DNA of 64,000 nucleotides from Chitinophaga filiformis (lineage in GTDB: Bacteria > Bacteroidota > Bacteroidia > Chitinophagales > Chitinophagaceae): positions 310,001-374,000 of the forward strand of contig NZ_FNBN01000004.1 in NCBI RefSeq assembly GCF_900102545.1, written 5' to 3'. Positions 54,065-63,314 of the stretch are shown here, one piece after another. The position numbers and the translations under genes were made by a program. Position 1 is the stretch's first letter. Each line of letters starts with the position of its first letter. Under the pieces are notes generated by a model that worked only from the letters and a program-made list of their open reading frames with translations, was not told the origin of the DNA and did not search any database.

Positions 54065-55393
54065 TTACAGAGCCAGATTTGTATTACTGTTCGAGAGCTT
54101 ATTGTTAGATTTAATAAAATCTGCCTTTATGTTCTTATTAAAATTGACGTCAACGTTCTTATAAACTTCGTTGGTGACCTTCTGAGGTCTTTTGTCATAG
54201 TAAACACCCACTTTACTTTTTGTCAGGTTGTTGAATTTATTGTCGCTAACCTGCAGGTTATCTTCATACACTTTCAGAAAGGAATTGCCAACGATACCTG
54301 AATTGGGCGTCATATTAAATGTATTGCCGGAAATAACGGAGTTCTGCCTGGTATCGTTTTCTGAATAGAAAGAGATCAGGGATCTTTCGTCTTTACTTCT
54401 GACCCTTATCAATTGAGGATTGTCAGGAATACCTTCATTACTGAGGTAGTTATTAACAATCGATATCGGCTTTTGCGGACCTGTATGCAGATTGCCATAA
54501 ACGCATATAGAAAAATCAGAGCCTATTAATTTATTATTCCTGATCATGTGCCCACCGAAATCACCTTCCAGGTGAATATCTCTGTCATAACCACTCACGG
54601 TGTTCTTTTCGATAGTAGCGCCGTCACAGTTATATTCGATCACAATGCCTGCACGGCCAAACTGTTTGGTAACAGCCAGGTCATTTATGATCTGGTTTCT
54701 GAGTATTGAAATATTGGTTGCATTGTTCACATAAACACCATCTCCATATTCATCGGAAGGCCCACCTTTTGCCGTAGGCGGATTCGCACCCCAACAATTA
54801 AGAATTTTATTGTCGGTTATATCAACATTGGTAAACCTGTTTGCAATCGGATTCTTCTGATAATTCCAGTTACGCACATTAATCCCTTCTCCGTATATAT
54901 TTCTCACTGTGAGATTGCTGACAGACACAGACTTCAGGTTAAAGCAGGCCACTCCGCTTGCATACACATCATGCTTCCCGAAGTAAGGATGGCTGGGTGA
55001 ATAGGGTACGTTGTTTCCCACCAGCTCCAGTTGACTCAATTGCACATTACCGGCAGGCTTATTAGGATCTGATTCAAAAACAAAAATGCTTTCGAGCTTA
55101 TCTGTAATAATTACAGGATAATTTCCCTTTGCATCCGGCTGCCCTTTCACAGACAATAAATTATTGTCCTTTAAATAAAAATAAATGGCTTTGTTGATCC
55201 TGTATTTCCCGGGTGTTAGTACGGCGACCCCGTTATTTGTATAGGCATCCTTGATACAACTTTGGATAGCCGCTTTATCGTCCGTCACACCATCCCCCTT
55301 TGCCCCATAGTCTTTCAGATAATATTCTTTCTTTTGTGCGGTGAGCTGATAACAGCTTAATACGATGATTATCAGCGAAAAGATCTTCTTCAT
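54065..55393 (-). CDS. Exported right-handed beta-helix protein (pectate-lyase-3-like)
   Basis: 442 residues from the ATG at 55393; the longer frame would overlap the upstream gene by 32 bases. A signal peptide ends near QLTAQ (about residue 20). The start YYLKDYGAKGDGVTDDKAAIQSCIKDA is the pectate-lyase-3/GH28-like beta-helix opening. Many NxxI/NNxx turns follow (ISILRNQIINDLAV, ATIEKNTVSGYDRDIHLEG). It may cleave or bind a polysaccharide, possibly the one made by this cluster. No catalytic residues can be assigned. Confidence 0.75.
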   Translation of the reverse strand: MKKIFSLIIIVLSCYQLTAQKKEYYLKDYGAKGDGVTDDKAAIQSCIKDAYTNNGVAVLTPGKYRINKAIYFYLKDNNLLSVKGQPDAKGNYPVIITDKLESIFVFESDPNKPAGNVQLSQLELVGNNVPYSPSHPYFGKHDVYASGVACFNLKSVSVSNLTVRNIYGEGINVRNWNYQKNPIANRFTNVDITDNKILNCWGANPPTAKGGPSDEYGDGVYVNNATNISILRNQIINDLAVTKQFGRAGIVIEYNCDGATIEKNTVSGYDRDIHLEGDFGGHMIRNNKLIGSDFSICVYGNLHTGPQKPISIVNNYLSNEGIPDNPQLIRVRSKDERSLISFYSENDTRQNSVISGNTFNMTPNSGIVGNSFLKVYEDNLQVSDNKFNNLTKSKVGVYYDKRPQKVTNEVYKNVDVNFNKNIKADFIKSNNKLSNSNTNLAL

Positions 55394-55403
55394 GACAATT
55401 GAT

Positions 55404-56486
55404 TTAGATGCAGAATACATCTCTATACTTAGCAATAATTATGCTCCATTTATAGCGCTCATCTGCAACCCGTTTCATGTCAAGGGCTACTTCCGCTCTC
55501 TTCTCATCACTAACTGATTGATAAACAGACACTAATTCACTTGCTGAAGAAAAATACAAGGCTTTACTTTGCGTAGAATATATATTATAATTAACAGAAT
55601 AAGCTAATACCGGTAGTTCAAGACACATAGCCTCTACAAGTGAGGGATTTGTACCTCCGGCAGAATGCCCGTGGACATACATATAACAATTCTGCCTTAA
55701 TTCATTCAATGCTTTAATATCATAAATAGGTGGAGTAAGGCGCAGATTGGGATACTGTGTATACTTCTCATACAGCGCTTTGGAGTATTGGCTGTTAAAC
55801 CAATTACCTACTAGCACCAGTTGCCGGGAAGGCATTGTGGAAAATGCCTGCAGGATCATCTCTATATTATTCTCGGGTTCAATACGGCATACAGAAAAAG
55901 CATACCCATTTTCAGCTGTGGTCAGCTGTTTATTGGTGTTCCCTGTTATTACATGATCTCCTCCATATTCAATCAGTACGCCCTCACATTGATAGCTGCT
56001 TTTTATATGATTCCTGATCTCTTCATTGTCGGCAATTATAACATCCGCAAATCTTACCCCAACAGCCTCTGAGGCTTTAAGAAACTTCTTTGCCAGGCCG
56101 TTCCATTTTGCCCGTTTCCATTCAAGACCATCAATATGCAATATGATTTTCTTCCGGCTGAATAACTTTATTACTGGAAGGATAAATGCTCCGGAGACTC
56201 CTAATACCAGTAACACATCCGAAATGAACAATCCCCATATAACTGAAACCACATCATATACAATACTTTGCAATCCATTCGCTGCAAGAGGAAGGTATAT
56301 TTTCTTTACCTGACCATTATCCTTTACGCGCTCAGACTTTGGATATGCCTTTTTGCTGCAAAAAACTGTAAAACTGAATTCATGAGATAGTCTTGTGACC
56401 AGCTGTTCTGCCAATGTCTCAAATCCACCATACCTCGCCGGGATCCCTACAGTACCAATAATTGCAATTCGCTTTTTAGATTTCAA
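55404..56486 (-). CDS. DUF1972/GT4 glycosyltransferase
   Basis: 360 residues. The N-terminal DUF1972 pattern IAIIGTVGIPARYGGFETLAEQLV is clear, followed by GT4-type ENNIEMILQAF, YVHGHSAGGTNPSLVEAMCL. Related enzymes transfer rhamnose or related sugars in polysaccharide synthesis. A cytoplasmic, membrane-associated enzyme. It overlaps no neighbour and is 26 bases after the next GT gene. Confidence 0.87.
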   Translation of the reverse strand: MKSKKRIAIIGTVGIPARYGGFETLAEQLVTRLSHEFSFTVFCSKKAYPKSERVKDNGQVKKIYLPLAANGLQSIVYDVVSVIWGLFISDVLLVLGVSGAFILPVIKLFSRKKIILHIDGLEWKRAKWNGLAKKFLKASEAVGVRFADVIIADNEEIRNHIKSSYQCEGVLIEYGGDHVITGNTNKQLTTAENGYAFSVCRIEPENNIEMILQAFSTMPSRQLVLVGNWFNSQYSKALYEKYTQYPNLRLTPPIYDIKALNELRQNCYMYVHGHSAGGTNPSLVEAMCLELPVLAYSVNYNIYSTQSKALYFSSASELVSVYQSVSDEKRAEVALDMKRVADERYKWSIIIAKYRDVFCI

Positions 56487-56512
56487 TTCCTTTTATGTTT
56501 ATGACAAGATGA

Positions 56513-57658
56513 TTATATCAGCTTCATTTTACTGTAAAGCTGTATGTTCTCGTCAATTATTTTATACAGTTCAAAATGCTCTTTAGTATAATTGTAACTA
56601 TTGGTACCCATTTTCTCTCTGAGAGTCTTATCATTGATCAGTCGCTTCGTATATTCAGTCATCTTACCAACATCTCCAAATGGCACTATATACCCTGTTA
56701 CACCATCCACTACTACTTCACTGCATCCTGCTACATTATAAGTAATTATCGGTCTGCCCACTGCTCCTGCTTCCAACAGTGATTTTGGCAATCCTTCTCT
56801 CCAGGAGGGAAGAATTACAATATCCGCCTGTTTATACACATCCGACATTTTCTTCTGATTACCCAACCATTTCACCCAGCCGTTCTCCTGCCATTTTTCT
56901 ATTTCTTCCTTTTTTATAGCAAATGGATGACCTTCATCAATACCACCACAAAGCTGAAATTCTACCTGTTGGCTTATAGTTTTATCCGCTTTAATATTCT
57001 TTGCTATCTCAACAAACTCATAGATACCTTTTGAAGAAAGCATCTTACCCGGCAACAGGATTTTCAATACCTCACCAGCTGGCAATGGTGCAAAATCAAA
57101 ATCGGTTAACTTGACGCCACAACCTTTAATCACATAGCCATTTGTTTCGTCTACAATTCCGTATTCCTTAAATAATTTATAATCAGTTGTATTCTGAAAT
57201 ATTGCAATAACTCTCCTGCTCTTATAGATCCACTTTGACAGTAGCAGCAATAACCTTCTTAGGATCTTTGTCTTATAGTTATCTACCGTAAATAAATAGC
57301 CTAAACCTGTATAAGTATTGAAAATAACAGCTTTCGTCCGGAGACCGGCTAATGTGCCCAACATAATTATCTTCAGGCCAAGCTGGTGGATCACTGCCGG
57401 AGCTTCCTTTTTATAGATGTCACCAATTTGCCATATATTCTTTAACACCTGCAGCGGTCCCAGCCCAAATCGTCCCATTGGGAGAGCATGGAAAATGAAG
57501 CCCAGTTGGCGGATTTCTTCCGAACGGCCTGTATCAGCAGCTAGCACATGAATCTCAAAGCCTCTTTCCTGCATAATTTGCGCCTGTTCCTTACGATTCG
57601 TAAGAAAAAAAACGTCTATATTAGTTACAATAAAGGCTTTAGGTCTGGTATTATTCAT
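56513..57658 (-). CDS. GT4 glycosyltransferase
   Basis: 381 residues. GT-B fold: N-terminal domain with NKEQAQIM-like region RKEQAQIMQERGFEIHVLAADTGR, and C-terminal nucleotide-sugar site ILLPGKMLSSKGIYEFVEIAKNI, DIVILPSWREGLPKSLLEAGAVGRPIITYN (E-x7-E). Closest in character to N-acetyl-sugar transferases of lipopolysaccharide clusters. One of four GT4 genes here. Confidence 0.87.
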   Translation of the reverse strand: MNNTRPKAFIVTNIDVFFLTNRKEQAQIMQERGFEIHVLAADTGRSEEIRQLGFIFHALPMGRFGLGPLQVLKNIWQIGDIYKKEAPAVIHQLGLKIIMLGTLAGLRTKAVIFNTYTGLGYLFTVDNYKTKILRRLLLLLSKWIYKSRRVIAIFQNTTDYKLFKEYGIVDETNGYVIKGCGVKLTDFDFAPLPAGEVLKILLPGKMLSSKGIYEFVEIAKNIKADKTISQQVEFQLCGGIDEGHPFAIKKEEIEKWQENGWVKWLGNQKKMSDVYKQADIVILPSWREGLPKSLLEAGAVGRPIITYNVAGCSEVVVDGVTGYIVPFGDVGKMTEYTKRLINDKTLREKMGTNSYNYTKEHFELYKIIDENIQLYSKMKLI

Positions 57659-57674
57659 CTGGCAATATTAATAT

Positions 57675-58706
57675 TTATTTGGCTTTCTCTATATACAGCC
57701 TGTGGTATAGGGCTATTTTGTCAGTCCATCTGAATCTATTTAGTATGCCCTCTCTATGTGATAAAAGTTGATGTCTGTCTGGTATATCTGAGATCCTGTC
57801 AATATCATATGAGAATATCCTATCCAAAAATATTTCAGGGAATGCACCTTTCCAGGGCACAAGCGGAACCGCCTCACAGGCTAAGGCTTCAAGACACACA
57901 AGGCCAAAGGCTTCTGTCTCACAGGCACTGATAAAATAATCGGCCGCACTATAATATGCGGGAATATCTTTAAAGTTTACCTGCTTAATCAGAATAACGC
58001 TGTCTGTAAGCTTTAATGAGGTGATTTCGTTTTGAACCGCTTCATATAAATCTCCATCACCGATAAAAATGAGTTTACTGTTCCCGGTCCTCTTTTTTAT
58101 CTCTGCGAAAAAACGGATTACATTTAAAGGCCTTTTATAGTCAATCATCCTGCCAACACTGATGTAAACAACCTCATTGCCTAACATCAGTTCTTCCTTC
58201 ACTTTGCGCTGACCTCTGTTTGTATTGTCAAACTGCGTTTCATCATAGCCATTGTGTACTACCACCGGGTCGACCTTAAAACGCCGGAATATTTCCTGCC
58301 GGCAATATTCTGATACAGTAGTAACACACGCTGCTCTGCGAGCAACAAGCTTCAGCAATCCAACTTCCAATATGTAATAGATCCAGCTTGTCAGGCTACC
58401 CTTTTTTTCCTCGGTAGATGCAAAGTGGATTGTATAAATATATCTGCATCCGAAAAAACTCGCAACATATGCGGCAATACCAAACTTCGCTGAATTAACG
58501 TGAACGATATCATACTTCCGGACAAAATCAACAACTGACCTGATACGAAACCAGATCGCGTCTAATACAAAAAAAGGGCCTCCCTTTTTCCTCATTGGTT
58601 TATCCAAAAGAACAAAGTCAATCTCTTCCCTGTTTGTTGAAAAGTACCTGGTAAAGGCATTATTTATACTTTCCAGGTGTGGTTCAAAGCAGACTCTAAC
58701 TCCCAT
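57675..58706 (-). CDS. GT4 glycosyltransferase
   Basis: 343 residues. GT-B fold with SVGRMIDYKRPLNVIRFFAEI, KLIFIGDGDLYEAV and SACETEAFGLVCLEALACEAVPLVPW (E-x7-E). The N-terminal segment VRVCFEPHLESINN is short. It lies two bases after the EpsG-like gene's stop. Sugar and acceptor unknown. Confidence 0.87.
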   Translation of the reverse strand: MGVRVCFEPHLESINNAFTRYFSTNREEIDFVLLDKPMRKKGGPFFVLDAIWFRIRSVVDFVRKYDIVHVNSAKFGIAAYVASFFGCRYIYTIHFASTEEKKGSLTSWIYYILEVGLLKLVARRAACVTTVSEYCRQEIFRRFKVDPVVVHNGYDETQFDNTNRGQRKVKEELMLGNEVVYISVGRMIDYKRPLNVIRFFAEIKKRTGNSKLIFIGDGDLYEAVQNEITSLKLTDSVILIKQVNFKDIPAYYSAADYFISACETEAFGLVCLEALACEAVPLVPWKGAFPEIFLDRIFSYDIDRISDIPDRHQLLSHREGILNRFRWTDKIALYHRLYIEKAK

Positions 58707-58708
58707 AA

Positions 58709-59782
58709 TCAGTCCAGTAAATATGTTTTATATGGATTATACGCTTCATAAGCCTGCCGGGGACCAAACAACCTATTGATAGAGATCGCTGCATTGAGTA
58801 CAAGCAGCCCTACCACTACCAGCCGCTCCGCCCGCCTGCTCATGAGTGAAAGTATACACGGCAGAATAATGGCTTCAAGTATACGGAAATATGCAGATGT
58901 TCTCTGTGCAAACTCTGACACAGAGTTGAATACCAGATATAGCATCAGGCCATAAAAATAGAGCATCAGGAAAGGCTCATAAAAGGCATATCTTTCCCTT
59001 AATGGCTTTCTGTATGCTAAAGCAAGTCCTACTATGATTATCCTGAGTATAATAGATGAGTTAATACCCAACTTCTTGGCAGACGCGTCTGACAAAAGGA
59101 TATTGGCTACTTTATCCTGCGCACCGCTTATAGGAAGTATAGAAATAACCTTTGTAATTACCACCCCCAGATCTATGAAGGTAAAACACAATCCAAAGGC
59201 TGTAAATGCAATGATTGTAGATGTTTTCCAGTGATGGTTGCAAAAATAATATACGGGGAGAGTAACAATAGCGGAGTAGTGTATACAGAAGGCCATTAAA
59301 AAGAGTAACGCAAACTGTCCCTTCTTTTTATGCATAGCAGCGGTAAATGCAAGCGTTGCTATTCCTATTGCCAACCCTTGTCTCATTTGCCCCATTTCCT
59401 TTACTATGAAATAAGATGAGTAATAGATCAGTAGTGACAGAAATATGTAAGGTGAATACTTTTTGAAAAAAATTCCGTACAGTATAATAGAGCAACATGC
59501 AACAAACAGGAGAAAAGCATTAAAGCCGATCCCGCTAAACAAATAACAAATCAACGCCCAGCCTATCTCTATCTGCACATCCCGCAAGTTGCCGGAGGAA
59601 GCATAAGAGAAAATATCCTTATAAGTGTCATAATCAAAGCCCATCATTCTCGTTCCTGCAAACAGGGCAAAGAATAACAGAATGAAAACGTAGAATGTCT
59701 TCTGCATCTTTTGCAGATTCACATGCAAGCTTTCAATAAAACTGAACGCAGAAAGAGCTATCGTGATTAAGTAATAAATCAT
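58709..59782 (-). CDS. EpsG-family polysaccharide polymerase (Wzy-like)
   Basis: 357 residues with about ten membrane helices. The EpsG signature FALFAGTRMMGFDYDTYKDIF sits near the N-terminus, and LKEMGQMRQGLAIGIA-like segment and FCIHYSAIVTLPVYYF follow. EpsG proteins polymerise or export repeat units across the inner membrane. Start and stop overlap the previous GT gene as TAATG, so translation is coupled. Confidence 0.85.
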   Translation of the reverse strand: MIYYLITIALSAFSFIESLHVNLQKMQKTFYVFILLFFALFAGTRMMGFDYDTYKDIFSYASSGNLRDVQIEIGWALICYLFSGIGFNAFLLFVACCSIILYGIFFKKYSPYIFLSLLIYYSSYFIVKEMGQMRQGLAIGIATLAFTAAMHKKKGQFALLFLMAFCIHYSAIVTLPVYYFCNHHWKTSTIIAFTAFGLCFTFIDLGVVITKVISILPISGAQDKVANILLSDASAKKLGINSSIILRIIIVGLALAYRKPLRERYAFYEPFLMLYFYGLMLYLVFNSVSEFAQRTSAYFRILEAIILPCILSLMSRRAERLVVVGLLVLNAAISINRLFGPRQAYEAYNPYKTYLLD

Positions 59783-60828
59783 TATACAAGAATTTCAGTC
59801 CATTTCTTAACAATGCTGTTTCTTGAAAATTTGCCGGAATTTATAATTGATTGCTTGCCCATTTTCTCTCTCAAAGGCCCATCCGCCATCAACTGCTGCA
59901 ATTTTTCAACATAGGCAGCTTTATCAAAAGCAGGGATTAAAAATCCATTATATCCATCCTCCACCACTTCTTTGGGCCCGGTCTCACAGTTAAAGGCGAT
60001 CAGCGGCAACCCTACAGACTGTGCCTCTATAAGTACCAGTGGCAGCCCCTCATATCTCGAAGTCATTGCATATACCGATGCAGACTCATAATACTTTGTT
60101 ATTTCCCTCGTTGCTTTTACAAACTCCACGCCATTCCCAATAGCCAGTCGCTCTGCCTGATCCTTCAGTTGCTTTTCGTCTTCACCGTTGCCAACTACGA
60201 TCAGTTTCCAGTCCTGATATTTTTTATATACTTCTGCCCATATATCAAGCATCATATCAAACCCCTTCTGATAAGTCAGACGGCCTATACACAACAACAC
60301 TCTACTATCATAGGTAGTAACTGGCGGCATCTCAATTGTAGTTGGGTTATATATGCATACTACCTTGTCAGTCTTCTTTTTATAATCGCTAAAGTCTTTT
60401 TGGGTTAAGGTAACGATCCTGTCAGCAAACCATATGCCCAGATGTCTCGCTAAACTCACAACCGGCCCTCTTACTGTCAGGTTAAAATGTTCCCATCCTA
60501 TTACCTTTACCTTGTTAAACAGTTTCAGCGGAATTGTAAAAATACACAGGTCCATGCCTACCCCGATTATATAATCAAGGTGCTTTGTATTTTTTATCAG
60601 AGATCTCAGTACACTGAAATAATCCTTTAATGTTCCATGAGGCTTCTCTGTAAGATATCTGACCACTACTCTATCATCCAATTTGTAAAAGCTCTCTCCG
60701 CTCTTGAACATGCATAGCACTTCCACTTCGCAATCCACGTCTGCCAGCGCATTTGCCAGCACACTGGTTACGCGTTCCGTACCGCCAGATTTCGATAATG
60801 TATTAATAAAAAAACCTATCTTCTTCAT
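59782..60828 (-). CDS. GT4 glycosyltransferase
   Basis: 348 residues. GT-B fold: FFINTLSKSGGTERVTSVLANAL, CIGRLTYQKGFDMMLDIW, WKLIVVGNGEDEKQLKDQAERL and SRYEGLPLVLIEAQSVGLPLIAFNCETGPKEVV (E-x7-E). It resembles galactosyltransferases of exopolysaccharide clusters. The stop codon overlaps the start of the polymerase gene by one base. Confidence 0.88.
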   Translation of the reverse strand: MKKIGFFINTLSKSGGTERVTSVLANALADVDCEVEVLCMFKSGESFYKLDDRVVVRYLTEKPHGTLKDYFSVLRSLIKNTKHLDYIIGVGMDLCIFTIPLKLFNKVKVIGWEHFNLTVRGPVVSLARHLGIWFADRIVTLTQKDFSDYKKKTDKVVCIYNPTTIEMPPVTTYDSRVLLCIGRLTYQKGFDMMLDIWAEVYKKYQDWKLIVVGNGEDEKQLKDQAERLAIGNGVEFVKATREITKYYESASVYAMTSRYEGLPLVLIEAQSVGLPLIAFNCETGPKEVVEDGYNGFLIPAFDKAAYVEKLQQLMADGPLREKMGKQSIINSGKFSRNSIVKKWTEILV

Positions 60829-60870
60829 AAAAACCTAATTTCATTGTAATCAAAGATCTCCCGGAAAGGA

Positions 60871-62022
60871 TCAATTCAGTTGCAGGGTATCTTTAATTAC
60901 ATCATAGTTCTGCTTATCAGACTTGCCTCTTATATATGTTTTTTCAAAGCGCTCATAACTCTCCATATCTACTTCACGCAGAGCCAGCTCGTTCTGATCA
61001 TCAATGTTTATCAGACTGCAATGCAGTATTTGAGCATATAGCTCCATTGTATAATGAATGATCTGCATTACAAAAGACTTAGCTCTGGCAAATTTAAACT
61101 CATTCATTGTCAGTAAGGCCAGTTGCTTCCTGTACAGTATTGCATAATACATCGAAACACTATGATGGGTAAATACTACAGTACTCTGGGCTACCAGCGC
61201 ATTTGTTTTCCCTTTTATAACCGTCCGGCCATTGAACTCCTCCTTATAAGAGGATTTTGGATGTGCAGCAATAATGACCGGAAACCCCAGTTTGGCCTCT
61301 GCCTTATCGAAGAACTTATTCAGCTTCCGATAATACACTTCAGCACTCAGTATATCAGATTTCAGTCGCTTAAAATCCGGATGGTAGGGAAGCATGATAT
61401 CTAAAAACACCGCATACCTCTGCTCTCCTGCCACGGCATTCTCAGATAAACCGCCTTCCTGAAAGATATCAAAATCGTGGTGATTCAGGGAGATTACCCG
61501 CCGGTCACCACCCGCCTGCTTATCACCGGCAACAAACAAAATGGCTGGTGGGCGAATACCCAACCGTTTTGCATAGACATTAAAAACTTTCCTGCTGATC
61601 ACTCTGACGCCTGCGTTATACAACTTCAGGAAACTAAGTGTTTTTATATCGTCGAGCAACTTCCGCCGTACAGAAATAGCCGGAACATTACTATACCAGT
61701 CAATGGAAAACAGTTTTTCTTCATATTGTTTCAGCAGCTGAAAAACGGGTATTGTATCCCAGTTAAACCATAGCTCCACACAGATCCATGCACCCTTCGC
61801 CCGCTCCTCCAATAGTTTCTTTAACTGATCTATATGCGTAACTTCTTTGAAGTAGACTTCACTGATTTCATTGTTGAGCACTGCAATGTTCGCATACTTA
61901 ACGATACGCCTTACACACCAGTATTCTATTTCAATACCATCTCCACGGAACCTTTCCAGATAATAGTTCTTTTTAATAGTATCCGTAAGTGGGTCGTGGC
62001 TTATGAAAATGATTTTCTTCAT
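60871..62022 (-). CDS. Hypothetical GT-B-like polysaccharide protein
   Basis: 383 residues. I recognise no named family. Its N-terminus KKIIFISHDPLTDTIKKNYYL and the C-terminal pattern AAHPKSSY, VIKGKTNALVAQSTVVFTHHSVSMYYAILYRKQLALLTM look like the two halves of a GT-B fold, as in CDP-glycerol or sialyl-type transferases. There are no membrane helices. Its start overlaps the flippase stop by four bases (ATGA), so it belongs to the operon. It may transfer a special or terminal residue. Confidence 0.6.
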   Translation of the reverse strand: MKKIIFISHDPLTDTIKKNYYLERFRGDGIEIEYWCVRRIVKYANIAVLNNEISEVYFKEVTHIDQLKKLLEERAKGAWICVELWFNWDTIPVFQLLKQYEEKLFSIDWYSNVPAISVRRKLLDDIKTLSFLKLYNAGVRVISRKVFNVYAKRLGIRPPAILFVAGDKQAGGDRRVISLNHHDFDIFQEGGLSENAVAGEQRYAVFLDIMLPYHPDFKRLKSDILSAEVYYRKLNKFFDKAEAKLGFPVIIAAHPKSSYKEEFNGRTVIKGKTNALVAQSTVVFTHHSVSMYYAILYRKQLALLTMNEFKFARAKSFVMQIIHYTMELYAQILHCSLINIDDQNELALREVDMESYERFEKTYIRGKSDKQNYDVIKDTLQLN

Positions 62023-63311
62023 GCTTTAGTCTTGTTGAAATTAAACCAGGGCATCGCATAAACGTGAATACTCAGATACCACACCACAATGAAATTAACT
62101 ACGCATACGATGAAACTGGAATAAGCGGCTCCTATCGGGCCAATGTATTTTACCAGCACGTAAGACAATATTAACTGCAGAATAGACAATGAAGAGGTAA
62201 CTATTGCCAGCTTCGCTGTCTTCTTCGAGTAAAATATGTAAATTCCAACTATTAAATACATACCCTGGAAAGCCTGTGTAAACATAGCCCAACCTATATA
62301 CTTGGCAGACTCAAGGTAGCGCACCGAGAGGAAATGATAAACTATAAAATAGGATACAAACGAAAAGATCAGCGCCAGTACCAAAACAGCTACCATATAT
62401 ATGTAGGTGAATTTAACAAGTTTGCCTTTTTGTTCCGGCTGATTGCTGGCCAGCAACTTATAGACATATGGTACATACGCATTGTGGAAGGCCATTACCA
62501 GAAAAGACAGCAACAGGCCAAACTGAAATCCTGTTGAGTAAAGACCCGCTTCAGCTACTCCACAAAATTTGGTTATATATATTCTGTCAATACCCGTGCG
62601 GATCCATATGCCCAATGTATGAGGAATCATTGGTAAGCCAAAGGCCAGCGCATCTCTTATGTACTTCTTATTGATCTTAAATTTTAAATAGCCTCGTTTG
62701 AACAATACAAACATGCTAACTATAAAAAACAGTACAGAAGTTATAATCATTGCACCAATACGTCCATCCGCACCCATCCGCATAGATGCCAGGAAGAATA
62801 CAGTAAGACAAATATTGATAACACTCTGGGTGATCTGGTACCCGCCAAAAGCCAGCGGTCTCTCTTCCAATCTCCAAAGATCAAGATTGATAGCGGTTCC
62901 CCCCTGGCTGGCCGCAACCAGAACACCTATGAATAGGAAAAACGGCGCTATGGATGTTAATGAAGAGACATAGCCGGCAGTCGCGGCCATTATTATTCCA
63001 ACAATGATTGTGGCACAAAAAATAACAATAAATATGCTGCTGATATATTCAGCTATTTCCTCCTTTGAGTAATGATAGAAGTTTGCCGCCATCGCACCAT
63101 TTAAATTCAGACCGATAAAAATGAGCAGGATGGAGATATAAACGTTGTAGTTTGATACAACACCATAATCCGCTGGCGACAAATAATGTGTCAGAAAAGG
63201 AAGTAATAAAAAAGGGATTGCCTTGTTAATTGCGTCAGTAATCGTATAAATAATACTTTTCTGAAATAAAGGATGCTTAATTATATTCTTACTGAACAAT
63301 TTCATGCTCAC
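62019..63311 (-). CDS. Wzx-type oligosaccharide flippase
   Basis: 430 residues with about 12-14 membrane helices, MATE/MOP superfamily. Pattern: SIIYTITDAINKAIPFLLLPFLTHYLSPADYGVVSNYNVYI, the middle FGLPMIPHTLGIWIRTGIDRIYITKF and YVPYVYKLLASN. It flips lipid-linked repeat units across the inner membrane for polymerisation. It starts three bases after the Asp-box gene ends and overlaps the next gene by four. Confidence 0.9.
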   Translation of the reverse strand: MSMKLFSKNIIKHPLFQKSIIYTITDAINKAIPFLLLPFLTHYLSPADYGVVSNYNVYISILLIFIGLNLNGAMAANFYHYSKEEIAEYISSIFIVIFCATIIVGIIMAATAGYVSSLTSIAPFFLFIGVLVAASQGGTAINLDLWRLEERPLAFGGYQITQSVINICLTVFFLASMRMGADGRIGAMIITSVLFFIVSMFVLFKRGYLKFKINKKYIRDALAFGLPMIPHTLGIWIRTGIDRIYITKFCGVAEAGLYSTGFQFGLLLSFLVMAFHNAYVPYVYKLLASNQPEQKGKLVKFTYIYMVAVLVLALIFSFVSYFIVYHFLSVRYLESAKYIGWAMFTQAFQGMYLIVGIYIFYSKKTAKLAIVTSSLSILQLILSYVLVKYIGPIGAAYSSFIVCVVNFIVVWYLSIHVYAMPWFNFNKTKA

Positions 63312-63314
63312 GAC

